Shown here piece by piece: positions 1-7,477 of a stretch of 13,658 nt of DNA. Each line of letters begins with the position of its first letter. Position 1 is the first letter of the stretch. Origin of the DNA: Candidatus Thorarchaeota archaeon (GTDB taxonomy: Archaea; Asgardarchaeota; Thorarchaeia; Thorarchaeales; Thorarchaeaceae); NCBI GenBank assembly GCA_016840385.1, contig JAEOSL010000093.1:1-13658 (forward strand). Reading direction: 5' to 3'. The notes below the pieces were generated by a model. It saw only the letters and a list, made by a program, of their open reading frames with translations. It did no database searches and had not been told where the DNA came from. Position numbers and translations under genes: made by a program.

Positions 1-142
1 CAGCTAGTTCCTTCTTCTTCCCTTCTAGCTTTTCTAGAGCCTTTTTAGATTTCTCAAGAATCTCATTGACTCTCTCTCGTCCTCGGGGATCTGCATCGAT
101 TCCCATATCGACGATCTTTTTGTAAATATCACCTAGTTTCAT
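1..142 (-). CDS. Partial CDS: N-terminus of probable archaeal Nif3-like dinuclear metal-centre protein
   Basis: Reading the minus strand from an ATG at 142 gives 47 codons without a stop before the left edge of the window. The peptide begins MKLGDIYKKIVDMGIDADPR and continues as a lysine/glutamate-rich helix. The pattern of MKL..IY, then MGI.ADPRG, then a charged helix is what I recall for the N-terminal extension of the long archaeal/clostridial form of Nif3 (NGG1p-interacting factor 3) proteins. Nif3 proteins are hexameric, bind two metal ions and have no firmly established substrate. None of the metal-binding residues lie in this fragment, so the family call rests on the N-terminal extension alone. 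No Shine-Dalgarno sequence precedes the ATG, but a TATA-like element lies about 27 nt upstream, which suggests leaderless translation. That it is a coding N-terminus is likely; the family name is moderate. Confidence 0.5.
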   Translation of the reverse strand, partial: MKLGDIYKKIVDMGIDADPRGRERVNEILEKSKKALEKLEGKKKELA

Positions 143-164
143 GGGCTGAAATCAACTGACCTTT

Positions 165-174
165 GGTTTTAAGC
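165..174 (-). promoter_or_regulatory. TATA-like box for the leftmost minus-strand gene
   Basis: On the minus strand this reads GCTTAAAACC, close to archaeal TATA boxes. Its centre is about 27 nt before the ATG at 142, so transcription would begin at or within a few bases of the start codon. This agrees with the missing Shine-Dalgarno sequence. The match is by eye only. Confidence 0.35.
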
Positions 175-285
175 TTTCGACAAGAGCAGGGTTTTCCGGT
201 ATTCATCTTTGTTATAAAAATGAAAACAATTATTTGATGGTTTAACTATTGATGGATTTCCACTAGATTATTAGAGTGTGCATAG

Positions 286-292
286 AAGGGAG
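286..292 (+). promoter_or_regulatory. Shine-Dalgarno site that decides the start of the serine hydrolase gene
   Basis: AAGGGAG lies 6 nt before the TTG at 299. A GTG at 278 in the same frame has no purine-rich site in front of it, and its first codons contain this site. The ribosome binding site therefore favours TTG 299 and would remove seven residues from the longer reading. A TTTAACTA-like element at about 241-248 could be the TATA box, which would give a leader of roughly 28 nt. Confidence 0.5.
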
Positions 293-298
293 ATAGTT

Positions 299-2044
299 TT
301 GACTGATATTTCAGAATTAAATGGATTTGATGATGAGCTAGAGAAACTTAGAGTCCACTGGGATGCTCCAGGTATTGCATGTGTTGCTTTGAAGGACAAC
401 GAGATAATATATTCTCATGCGGTTGGTCTTCGAGATATCGGGAAAAATCTGCCAATGACGCCACAGACCATCCAACCTATTGGCTCGTGCTCAAAATCGT
501 TCACTTCAACAGCAGTTGCAATGCTTGTCGAAGATGGCAAACTGGATTGGGATACACCGGTCCATAAGATGTTTCCAAAGTTTGAGTTGAAGGATCCAAC
601 AGCATCCGCAAAGACAACATTGGTTGACATGTTGTCTCATCGTACTGGTCTTCCCAGACATGATGCTGTATGGATGGATGGTGAATTTACGTATGATCAA
701 ATCTTTGACTATCTACCTCATCTCGACTTCAGTAGAGATTTCCGGACAACCTTTCAATATAACAATCTCATGTATATAGCGGCGGCAGCTATCGTTGAGG
801 AAATCTCGGGTGTAAACTTCAGGAAATTTGTGTCCAAACGTATTTTCAAACCTCTGAAAATCAATGCGAATATGTTCCTTCAGGACATGCTGAAAGATAA
901 AGACCATACTAAAGGATATCTTTACCTTAATGCTGAAAGAAGTGAAGTCAAGTATGATGCAATAGCGCATGCGGATGATATTGCAGCGACGGGTGCTGGT
1001 ACGATTAATGCTTGTACTGCGGATATTGCTGAGTGGTTGAAATTCCATTTGAATATCGGTACTGTTGATGGGAAACAGCTTCTCTCCCCTGAGAATATCA
1101 AAAGAACTCATACCCCAGTTGTAATCGGAGGCTACTCAAGGTTGGACGAATGGGTTCCCGGCCAGAAGTGGATAAAACAAAGTGCCTATGCATTAGGCTG
1201 GCATACGGAAATATACAGGGGCTTTACTCGTGTATCACATAGTGGTCACACAGAGGGATCATCAACTAAAATCTACTTCCTTCCGGATGAGGGGATTGGA
1301 GTAGGAGTTATGGTAAACGAATATGGCAATCCACTCACAGATGTAATAGGTAAAATCATCTTGGATAAATTACTCAATCTCGAACCAGTAGATTGGTCAA
1401 AGATCATCAAACCAAGCTATGACGAATTCCTGAAAGTCATTCAGCAAACAAAAGAGAAGGAAGCTGATCTAAGGATTGCCGACACAAAACCAGCTCATCT
1501 TGTAGAGGACTATTGTGGCAATTATCACAATCCTGGATATGGTACTTTCGCCATCATATCTGAAGGAGGTGAATTACGGGCTACGCTAGGATCCCTCAAA
1601 TTTCGGCTGACGCACTATCATTATGATACCTTTCAATACCACTATGATAGACAAGATTTCAGAGATACCCTCACTTTCTATACAGAATCAAGTGGTGATA
1701 TAGAATCCTTTACTATCCGTCTAGAAATGCAGGTTCCCCCAATCAAGTTTCTCCGATTGCCCGATGAACACTTGTCGAACCCAGAATTCCTTAGCAAAAT
1801 AGTAGGCAAGTATGAATACTACGGAAAACCCGCGGAACTAGTTATCAAAGGAGAAAATACACTCGTATTCAAGATGGCAGGATTTCCTCCAATGGAATTA
1901 GTCCCTATCAGGGGAATGGGTTTCAGACCTAAGCTTTCATCAAGTAAGACCTTTACATTTCAGGAAGATACGAATGGTGAAATCGCTGGGTTTTTGGTTT
2001 CCGAATTTGGGACTGTAATTCCCGGAAAGCGGATTAAATCCTGA
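299..2044 (+). CDS. Cytoplasmic class-C beta-lactamase-like serine hydrolase with Pab87-like C-terminal domain
   Basis: This is a serine hydrolase of the beta-lactamase/CubicO peptidase group (MEROPS S12-like). Numbering from TTG 299, the nucleophile motif SCSK (SxxK) has S63 and K66, the YxN motif is YNN at 154-156, and the HSG that replaces KTG is at 314-316. The catalytic domain covers about residues 1-365. The remaining roughly 200 residues begin a DUF3471-like unit (YCGNYHNPGYGTF) and carry a further beta-rich segment (VGKYEYYGKPAEL), as in the archaeal peptidase Pab87, whose lipocalin-like C-terminal domain builds the oligomer. No signal peptide or membrane segment is visible, so it should act inside the cell, unlike classical beta-lactamases and penicillin-binding proteins. 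Likely substrates are peptides, perhaps with D-residues, or esters; this cannot be read from the sequence. An in-frame GTG at 278 would add seven residues, but the SD supports TTG 299. The next gene follows after about 45 nt on the same strand. Confidence 0.85.
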   Translation: MTDISELNGFDDELEKLRVHWDAPGIACVALKDNEIIYSHAVGLRDIGKNLPMTPQTIQPIGSCSKSFTSTAVAMLVEDGKLDWDTPVHKMFPKFELKDPTASAKTTLVDMLSHRTGLPRHDAVWMDGEFTYDQIFDYLPHLDFSRDFRTTFQYNNLMYIAAAAIVEEISGVNFRKFVSKRIFKPLKINANMFLQDMLKDKDHTKGYLYLNAERSEVKYDAIAHADDIAATGAGTINACTADIAEWLKFHLNIGTVDGKQLLSPENIKRTHTPVVIGGYSRLDEWVPGQKWIKQSAYALGWHTEIYRGFTRVSHSGHTEGSSTKIYFLPDEGIGVGVMVNEYGNPLTDVIGKIILDKLLNLEPVDWSKIIKPSYDEFLKVIQQTKEKEADLRIADTKPAHLVEDYCGNYHNPGYGTFAIISEGGELRATLGSLKFRLTHYHYDTFQYHYDRQDFRDTLTFYTESSGDIESFTIRLEMQVPPIKFLRLPDEHLSNPEFLSKIVGKYEYYGKPAELVIKGENTLVFKMAGFPPMELVPIRGMGFRPKLSSSKTFTFQEDTNGEIAGFLVSEFGTVIPGKRIKS

Positions 2045-2087
2045 GGAACTAACACTTATCACTGAAACTTACTACTAAACAGCCTGA

Positions 2088-2948
2088 GTGATTAATTTGC
2101 CAAAGGATGAGAAGAGAAAAGTTGGACCAGTATATCGTGTATTTTCACAAGACCTTCATTCAACACAGCTCCATGGGGAAGCTATTGGATTTCGTCAAGC
2201 TGAGATGTGGCGTTCGAAGAGCCGTCAGTTTTCTAAGGATGCCGCGATTATTGGTAATGTTGAAACTACAAAGCGTTCTGATGACAAGGAAAAATTACCA
2301 GGCTTCGAGAAAGCTGGATTCATCATACGTCGTCAATCTCTATGGAAAGAAGTGGATAAATTAGATAGACGACTTGTTGTCAAGCTTTTCTCAAGTAGTG
2401 GCGGGTGGATTGCCACGATGGAAGAGATGGTTGCAGAAGAATATGCCGCAAGTTTTGTTTCAGGTGAGCCCCTAGTTACATTTACTGTTCTATCTAAAGA
2501 AAGTGAGATGATCACTTGGGTACGACAGCAAAAACGAGGAAAACTTTCTACTGAGAATTATTCATTTTACATTCTTGGTCCAGACAAAACCTTTGAGGCA
2601 TTTAGAATAGAGGGTGCCCGAGGTTCGATGGGTGATGACTACGATGTGGTCCGACTCAATGGAGGTCAGAAAGTTGCTCAAATTGACAGTAAGTTTGGAG
2701 ACCTCGGTGGAGAATTCAAGGTAAATGTGAAAGATCCCGTTCTTGCAGAGAATGAATGGTTCTGCAGAGTTCTTCAGTGCTTTTCTATTATGGTTGCATA
2801 TCGTACAGATATTAAGGACAAGATCAAAAAAGGAATCAATCTCTGGAAAAAAGGGAAGAAGATTCCAAAGCAGCATAGATACGAAATCAGCTTGCTTGCA
2901 AATCCCAGAAAATTGACCCTTAATCTCCAAGAACTTGAAGAGGTCTAG
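2088..2948 (+). CDS. Unrecognised protein with possible tubby/LURP-one-related (LOR)-like C-terminal fold
   Basis: About 286 residues, soluble in appearance and basic at both ends. The first 150 residues match nothing I know. From about residue 155 to 240 there are alternating beta strands (YSFYILGP, TFEAFRIEGA, DDYDVVRLNGGQKVAQID, EFKVNVKD) followed by a hydrophobic helix, FCRVLQCFSIMVAY (225-238). The order of a strand with 'G..VA.I..K', then 'g.f.v.v.d', then a buried C-terminal helix resembles tubby-like, LOR and phospholipid-scramblase folds. This is an impression of topology, not a family assignment. The start is uncertain: GTG 2088 has no SD, whereas TTG 2097 is preceded by GAGTGAT at a plausible distance. 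The gene follows the serine hydrolase by about 45 nt and could be co-transcribed with it. It ends 4 nt from the convergent dehydrogenase gene. Confidence 0.6.
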   Translation: MINLPKDEKRKVGPVYRVFSQDLHSTQLHGEAIGFRQAEMWRSKSRQFSKDAAIIGNVETTKRSDDKEKLPGFEKAGFIIRRQSLWKEVDKLDRRLVVKLFSSSGGWIATMEEMVAEEYAASFVSGEPLVTFTVLSKESEMITWVRQQKRGKLSTENYSFYILGPDKTFEAFRIEGARGSMGDDYDVVRLNGGQKVAQIDSKFGDLGGEFKVNVKDPVLAENEWFCRVLQCFSIMVAYRTDIKDKIKKGINLWKKGKKIPKQHRYEISLLANPRKLTLNLQELEEV

Positions 2949-2952
2949 GGAT

Positions 2953-3969
2953 TCAATAGGCTCTATCTAGTTCAACCACATTGATGAAGTCTTCACGACC
3001 TTCAGTGAACCTAGTGACGTTCTCAACAACTTCATCCCATCTCTTCAAGTCATCCATTGGTGAGGCTCCTCTATGTGGTGAGAGTACAACATTCTCTAAT
3101 TCGTGAAATGGAAATTTTGTGGGATATTTCCGAAGGTCCACATCAGGTTCAGGTCGGTACTCATACCAGACATCGATACCAGCTCCTGCAATGGTTTTTT
3201 CCTGTAGTGCATTGTAAAGGGCTTCTTCATCTACCACAATACCTCGTGCAATATTGACAAGAAAACTCTCAGGTCCCAGGAGTTTGAGCTCTTTCTCCCC
3301 AATCATTCCAATTGTTTCCTCTGTTTGGGGAACTGCAATCATGAGCATATCCGTTTCTTCCAGGAACTCATCAAGATCCTTTGGTAGGAACTGCTTCACG
3401 GGTGTAGGCAACTCTTCATCACCATTCCATTTTCGTTTCAGCACTAAGAATTCTACATTGAACCCAGCCAAGAATTTGTGTACCTTCTGATTTACAGCTC
3501 CATATCCTAGAAGTCCAATCTTTCGTTCCCGCAGTGGAACTGACTTTGCATGAGAGTCTCCTCTTCTCCATTGACCTTCAACCATCCAGTTATGATGCGG
3601 GATTATTTTGTTAGTTGCAGCAAGTAGAAGAGTTACTGCATGCTGAGCAGTGAAGTAGGTGTTTCCATGACCGTTGATCAGAGTGATGTCCCTATTCTGA
3701 GTAAGTTCTCTAAAGGTATCAATATGATGCTGAACGCCTACCCCTGGATTGATGAACAGTTTCATGTTTGAAGCCGTATCAAGGAATTCCCTTGTAGGTC
3801 TCCAACCGACTACAATATGAGCCTCGGGTGCATGTTTCAAGAGGTTCTCTTCTGAGGTGTCTGCTAGAAAAAGCAAGTTCAGATCTTCAACATCTAGAAG
3901 ACCTTTCTGAAGATATTCTTGTAGCTCTGATCTGACTTCCCAGATGAAGAGGACATTCGTTATTGGCAT
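2953..3969 (-). CDS. D-isomer-specific 2-hydroxyacid dehydrogenase family protein
   Basis: At 338 residues it has the usual length for cytoplasmic NAD(P)-dependent D-2-hydroxyacid dehydrogenases, which interconvert 2-oxo acids and D-2-hydroxy acids. The catalytic residues are visible: Arg242 in VNIARGIVVDEEAL, Glu274 in the EP that follows GAGIDVW, and His299 in LSPHRG. The Rossmann loop is GYGAVN (155-160), with Asn where the third glycine of GxGxxG usually sits. The second beta strand ends in VLKRKW with no acidic residue, and the basic KRK suggests NADP(H) rather than NAD. Phosphoglycerate, glyoxylate/hydroxypyruvate or other 2-oxo acid substrates are possible; the sequence does not decide. 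The ATG at 3969 is preceded by AAAGGTG at a normal SD distance. The 3' end nearly touches the convergent gene. Confidence 0.88.
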   Translation of the reverse strand: MPITNVLFIWEVRSELQEYLQKGLLDVEDLNLLFLADTSEENLLKHAPEAHIVVGWRPTREFLDTASNMKLFINPGVGVQHHIDTFRELTQNRDITLINGHGNTYFTAQHAVTLLLAATNKIIPHHNWMVEGQWRRGDSHAKSVPLRERKIGLLGYGAVNQKVHKFLAGFNVEFLVLKRKWNGDEELPTPVKQFLPKDLDEFLEETDMLMIAVPQTEETIGMIGEKELKLLGPESFLVNIARGIVVDEEALYNALQEKTIAGAGIDVWYEYRPEPDVDLRKYPTKFPFHELENVVLSPHRGASPMDDLKRWDEVVENVTRFTEGREDFINVVELDRAY

Positions 3970-4080
3970 TCTAACACCTTTGAAATGGCGAAAATAACCT
4001 CAACTTAAGAGCTCTTCTGAATGGATAGAAACAATTCTTATAGGAGTAGAACCATACTTTAGTGACATAAGTTACAAATC

Positions 4081-4126
4081 GTAATTAATGTGAAGAATAG
4101 CCGCATCAACCTAACATAAAGAGGAG
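4081..4126 (+). promoter_or_regulatory. Possible TATA-like element and strong Shine-Dalgarno site for the EEP-fold gene
   Basis: GAGGAG at 4121-4126 lies 5 nt before the ATG at 4132 and is one of the best ribosome binding sites in the window. GTAATTAATG at 4081-4090 is TATA-like and would give a leader of about 20 nt. The rest of the divergent spacer (3970-4080) shows nothing else I can support except a 10-bp palindrome, AAGAGCTCTT, at 4007-4016. Confidence 0.4.
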
Positions 4127-4131
4127 TTCAT

Positions 4132-4938
4132 ATGACTAAAGCATTCTCCGTTGCATCATGGAATGTAAAGAATTTCAAATCTAATCAAGCAAGAGTAGAT
4201 CGTGCAATTTCATTTCTCAAGAAGCAAGATGCTGATATATTTGCTTTATACGAGTTATCTGGGAAAGATGTCTTCCTAGAATTGGTCAACCAGTTCTCCG
4301 GGTATTCATTTCAAATAACCGAGGGAAAAAGTGCTCAGAAAATTCTCATAGGCATACGTGATTCACTTGATACTTTCATCACGCAGAAATTAGAGTATAC
4401 TTCTGGCTCCAATTTCTATTGTCCAGGACTCCTTGTGACAGTTATTCGTGACAGTCGCATCTATCCTTTGCTTTTCATGAATATTGATAGTGAACCCACT
4501 ATACAGGGGATGGGTCAAAGAAATGAGATGATGCTCAGAGCCTTCAAGTATCGTGAGAAGTTGAACAAACTCGCATGGGAGATGGGTGATGCGAAAGTCA
4601 ACTACATCTTTCTTGGAGATTTTGAGATAATGGGAATGGAGCATCCTTTCAATAAAAGTATTGATCCTGAGACAGAGCTTAGGAAGTGGGATGAGGAAGA
4701 GTGCAAGAAGTACAATATGCGGCGTTTGAAGAAATCCCATGATTTGACGTACATGAGCTGTGATGGAAGTGAGCAAGGAGATTTTGATCATGTCTATGCG
4801 GCTGAACATCTCACATTCAAGAAATTTGGAGATTATGAGGTAGATGTCAGAGGATGGGTTTCAGAGCCTGAGGACAAACAAAAGGAGTGGAGAGAGAAGT
4901 ACTCAGTTCATTCCCTGTTGTATTTTGAGGTTACATGA
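4132..4938 (+). CDS. Endonuclease/exonuclease/phosphatase (EEP)-fold protein with altered active-site motifs
   Basis: The 268-residue protein shows the motif order of the DNase I/exonuclease III/phosphatase superfamily, whose members are metal-dependent phosphoesterases. ASWNVKNF supplies Asn11 and ADIFALYEL supplies the metal-binding Glu41. FLGDFE supplies Asp163, DFDHVY (217-222) follows, and a C-terminal SVH ends at His260. Two positions differ from the family: GDxN is GDFE, with Glu165 replacing the usual Asn, and the SDH triplet is SVH, with Val259 replacing the Asp that orients the catalytic His. The protein may have lost activity, changed substrate or become a binding protein. No signal peptide or membrane segment is present, so it should be cytoplasmic. 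It begins the 4132-7477 plus-strand run, but an 85-nt gap separates it from the transporter gene. Fold assignment is good; substrate (nucleic acid, lipid phosphate or other) is unknown. Confidence 0.72.
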   Translation: MTKAFSVASWNVKNFKSNQARVDRAISFLKKQDADIFALYELSGKDVFLELVNQFSGYSFQITEGKSAQKILIGIRDSLDTFITQKLEYTSGSNFYCPGLLVTVIRDSRIYPLLFMNIDSEPTIQGMGQRNEMMLRAFKYREKLNKLAWEMGDAKVNYIFLGDFEIMGMEHPFNKSIDPETELRKWDEEECKKYNMRRLKKSHDLTYMSCDGSEQGDFDHVYAAEHLTFKKFGDYEVDVRGWVSEPEDKQKEWREKYSVHSLLYFEVT

Positions 4939-5023
4939 CCTCGACAATAGATGAAACAATAACTTGGATATTCTCTAGCTCCAAAAGAGAAAGAAGAAAA
5001 GACCGTTTTACCACGAAAAAGTC

Positions 5024-6277
5024 ATGGAAATAGAAACCACTAGTCTTCGATATATGGACAAAATTAGACTCATTGGCCGAGACGCTCGATTGACAATTGT
5101 AAGTTGGATGTTCTATGCGTTTGCTTTTGGAATCAATGATGTCCTCTTCAATCTCTATCTACTTGAAGCAGGATATGGTGAGGACTTTCTGGGATTCTTC
5201 CTGTCCATCTCTATGTTCCTGGTCGGGGGATTAGCAATTTTTGCAGGAATTGTTGCTGATAGATATTCTCGAAAGAAGATTCTACTTGTTAGCAATACCA
5301 TCATATTCATTGGATTCTTTATTCAGTACTCTACTCTAACTCCGATTTACCTTCTGCTCTCGCAATTGCTTTATGGAATCGGATATGGATTCAATGGAGT
5401 GTGTTGGCAACCATACACAACCAGTGTGACATCTGAAGAAGAACGAGTGCATGTATTTAGTGTGAGATTTGCTTTATTCCTAGTTGCAAGTCTACTAGGT
5501 TCATTGGTAGGTGGTTTCCTCCCTAGTCTATTCTCAAGCTTGGGTCTTGCTATTAATCTCTTATCTGCTTACAGACTATCTTTATGGATGGCTCTGATTC
5601 CTATTGGACTCGGTGTACTTGCTATAATTCCAATGAAAACAGATAAAATTGTGAAGAAGCGTCGCTTCGGATTTAGCAATGTAATCCACCGTAGATTCAT
5701 TGGGAAATATGCACTAGCATGGACTATTTCTGGACTTGGAGCAGGTATGTTTGTTCATTTCTTCAACGTCTTCTTCAGCCTAGCGTTTGCTGCTGATGCG
5801 GTGACGATTGGGATCATATTTGCAATCAATACATTGGTGATGGCTCTAGGGAATTTTACGTCACCTGCAATTGTAGATCGATTTGGCAAGCTGGGTACAA
5901 TCATCTGGTTCCAAATATTCTCACTTCCCTTCCTTTTCCTTCTATCATGGTCTCCAGTACTTTACATTGGTGTCATTGGGTTTGTTTCTCGCGCATTGTT
6001 CATTAACATCGCATGGCCTGTGATGGAAGTCTTCTACATGGAAGGTTTGGAACCTGAGGAACAGGCAACTGCTATGGGTGTGATCAATACAGGTGATGCT
6101 CTAGGTCGCGCGATTGGTTTGAACATTGCAGGAATGATGCTAGCTTCTGGATTTCTAAGAGCACCCTATTTCTTAGCAGGAATTTTATACGCTGTCAGTA
6201 TCATCTTCTTCATAGTATTCTTTGGAGGTAAATCTGAGGATTCAGAAAATAGGACTGGTGTAATTAAAGATGGCTAG
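5024..6277 (+). CDS. Major facilitator superfamily (MFS) transporter, 12 TM
   Basis: 417 residues with two sets of six hydrophobic helices, joined by a basic cytoplasmic loop around residues 203-225 (KKRRFGF). MFS motif A is clear between TM2 and TM3 as ADRYSRKKILL (78-88), and a weaker copy, VDRFGKLGTI, appears at the matching place in the second half. It is therefore a secondary carrier in the cytoplasmic membrane that moves a small solute using an ion gradient. Neither the substrate nor the direction can be read; the segment EGLEPEEQATAMG (340-352) before the last helices recurs in drug-exporter-like MFS families. No convincing SD precedes ATG 5024, and an alternative ATG at 5054 would remove ten residues. 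The stop codon overlaps the next gene by 8 nt, so the two are very likely translated from one mRNA and may share a substrate or pathway. Confidence 0.88.
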   Translation: MEIETTSLRYMDKIRLIGRDARLTIVSWMFYAFAFGINDVLFNLYLLEAGYGEDFLGFFLSISMFLVGGLAIFAGIVADRYSRKKILLVSNTIIFIGFFIQYSTLTPIYLLLSQLLYGIGYGFNGVCWQPYTTSVTSEEERVHVFSVRFALFLVASLLGSLVGGFLPSLFSSLGLAINLLSAYRLSLWMALIPIGLGVLAIIPMKTDKIVKKRRFGFSNVIHRRFIGKYALAWTISGLGAGMFVHFFNVFFSLAFAADAVTIGIIFAINTLVMALGNFTSPAIVDRFGKLGTIIWFQIFSLPFLFLLSWSPVLYIGVIGFVSRALFINIAWPVMEVFYMEGLEPEEQATAMGVINTGDALGRAIGLNIAGMMLASGFLRAPYFLAGILYAVSIIFFIVFFGGKSEDSENRTGVIKDG

Positions 6278-7160
6278 GAAAATTGATGAAGTACACATAC
6301 GCATTTTGGTCGATGGGATAGTCAATGTTGGGAAATTAATGGGTGAGGGCGGATTTGCTGCACTTGTCGATGTCTATTATAATGACAAGAGTGCCAAGAA
6401 ATTGTTGTTTGATACTGGAGGTTCGACTCCTGCTCTACTTCATAATCTGAAACAGATGGAAATCGAGATATCACTAGTGGACATGATCATACTTAGTCAT
6501 GGGCATTGGGACCATGTAGGTGGCCTACTGGACATCCTGAAGCAAATCGGTAAACGAGTCCCTGTTCTCTTTCATCCCTTTGCTACAGTCCCGAAGATAT
6601 TTACAGCTGATGATGGCAAAGACCACAAAATCGGGATATCGAATTATTTCACTCTAGAGGAACTAGAGGAGTATGCTGACATCATTGGCACAACTGACCC
6701 CTACTCGATCCGAGAGGGAGTCTGGACTACTGGTGAAGTTCCTCGATCTAATGATTTTGAGAAATTCACTGGAAATCTTACCAAGATACGTACGATACGA
6801 GATGGCAAAGAGGTTCCTGACATGATAGAAGATGATCTATCATTGATATTTCAACTAAAGGATGGTTCTGTAGTTATCCTGGCTGGATGCTGTCATGCAG
6901 GGCTTGTGAACACGATGAACCATGCAACCACGATAACCGGTTCTTCAAATATCGTAGGAGTTGTTGGAGGTCTCCACCTCCATGATGCATCGAAAGAACG
7001 ACTTGCTAAGACTGTGGAATATCTGAAAGGTTACAATCTCACAAGATTATCTCCTTGTCACTGTACAGGTCTTCGTGGGCAAGCTGCGTTGATGTATGCG
7101 TTTGAAGACATCTTCAAAGAAGTTGGTGTTGGTTCACTTCTAAAATTTAAAGCTCAGTAG
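6270..7160 (+). CDS. Metallo-beta-lactamase-fold hydrolase, COG1237-like (dihydropterin/RFA-P synthase-type family)
   Basis: 296 residues. The metal site is complete: SHGHWDH (HxHxDH, with H77, H79, D81 and H82), His209 in AGCCHAGL, and His264 in LSPCHCTG. VGGLHLH (H236, H238) is also characteristic. The GCCHAG and GGLHLH combination marks the COG1237 branch, which includes methanogen proteins annotated as 7,8-dihydropterin-6-methyl-4-(beta-D-ribofuranosyl)aminobenzene-5'-phosphate synthase. Whether this protein does that reaction is unknown, and most COG1237 members are uncharacterised. The N-terminus (about 5-50) has the usual beta strands ending in FDTGG. The protein is cytoplasmic. Its ATG lies inside the transporter gene with an 8-nt overlap, and GGTGT about 11 nt before it can serve as SD within the transporter's last codons. 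This points to coupled translation and a functional link with the transporter. Confidence 0.8.
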   Translation: MARKIDEVHIRILVDGIVNVGKLMGEGGFAALVDVYYNDKSAKKLLFDTGGSTPALLHNLKQMEIEISLVDMIILSHGHWDHVGGLLDILKQIGKRVPVLFHPFATVPKIFTADDGKDHKIGISNYFTLEELEEYADIIGTTDPYSIREGVWTTGEVPRSNDFEKFTGNLTKIRTIRDGKEVPDMIEDDLSLIFQLKDGSVVILAGCCHAGLVNTMNHATTITGSSNIVGVVGGLHLHDASKERLAKTVEYLKGYNLTRLSPCHCTGLRGQAALMYAFEDIFKEVGVGSLLKFKAQ

Positions 7161-7237
7161 AACAAAATCTTTACTTGGAATTATTCTGAATGTAGAGTAT
7201 TGACTCGAATGTAGTTAATCCTGATATGGTGATATTT

Positions 7238-7477
7238 ATGAGAATCATGGGGATCGTAGTTTTAGTATTGATGTGGATACTAACTGTTGTAGCAGCATGG
7301 ATTGGATTAGCTTGCATCCTAGTCATGTTTTCGATAGTTCGTGTCGATTGGGATGGTTTCATTCGTGTCCTCTCACATTTCATTGTAATCGGTCCTGCAC
7401 TCATTATCGGTACTATTGTCACAGCAAGAGCTTATTTCAGGGCTCGCAAATCTCACATGTTGTATGAATCATCTTAG
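7238..7477 (+). CDS. Small two-TM membrane protein, unrecognised
   Basis: A short hydrophobic protein of 79 residues, or 83 if the ATG at 7226 is used. GGTGAT at 7228-7233 is a good SD for ATG 7238 but lies inside the longer reading, so 7238 is the better start. Residues up to about 33 form one long hydrophobic helix (IVVLVLMWILTVVAAW and onward). A short polar stretch, VDWDGF, follows, then a second helix (HFIVIGPALIIGTIVTA) and a basic tail (RAYFRARKSH). The basic tail suggests a cytoplasmic C-terminus with a cytoplasmic N-terminus. I do not recognise a family. Its stop codon shares bases with the stop codon of the convergent acetyltransferase gene. The ORF on the opposite strand here has no coding character. 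Confidence 0.55.
   Translation: MRIMGIVVLVLMWILTVVAAWIGLACILVMFSIVRVDWDGFIRVLSHFIVIGPALIIGTIVTARAYFRARKSHMLYESS

Noticed and set aside
713..1111. 132-codon minus-strand open frame inside the serine hydrolase gene
   Set aside because: It is the shadow of a strongly supported gene with conserved catalytic motifs; its own translation has no recognisable domain.
4007..4016. 10-bp palindrome AAGAGCTCTT
   Set aside because: A perfect palindrome of this length can occur by chance, and it has no clear relation to either promoter.
7189..7214. Direct repeat GAATGTAG, 18 nt apart, between the MBL hydrolase and the small membrane protein
   Set aside because: Two 8-bp copies in AT-rich DNA are not significant, and no further copies occur nearby.
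7171..7422. 83-codon open frame on the minus strand
   Set aside because: It is antisense to the two-TM protein gene, has a low-complexity Thr/Ile/Met-rich composition, no SD and no domain. The plus-strand frame has coherent membrane helices and a fitting SD.
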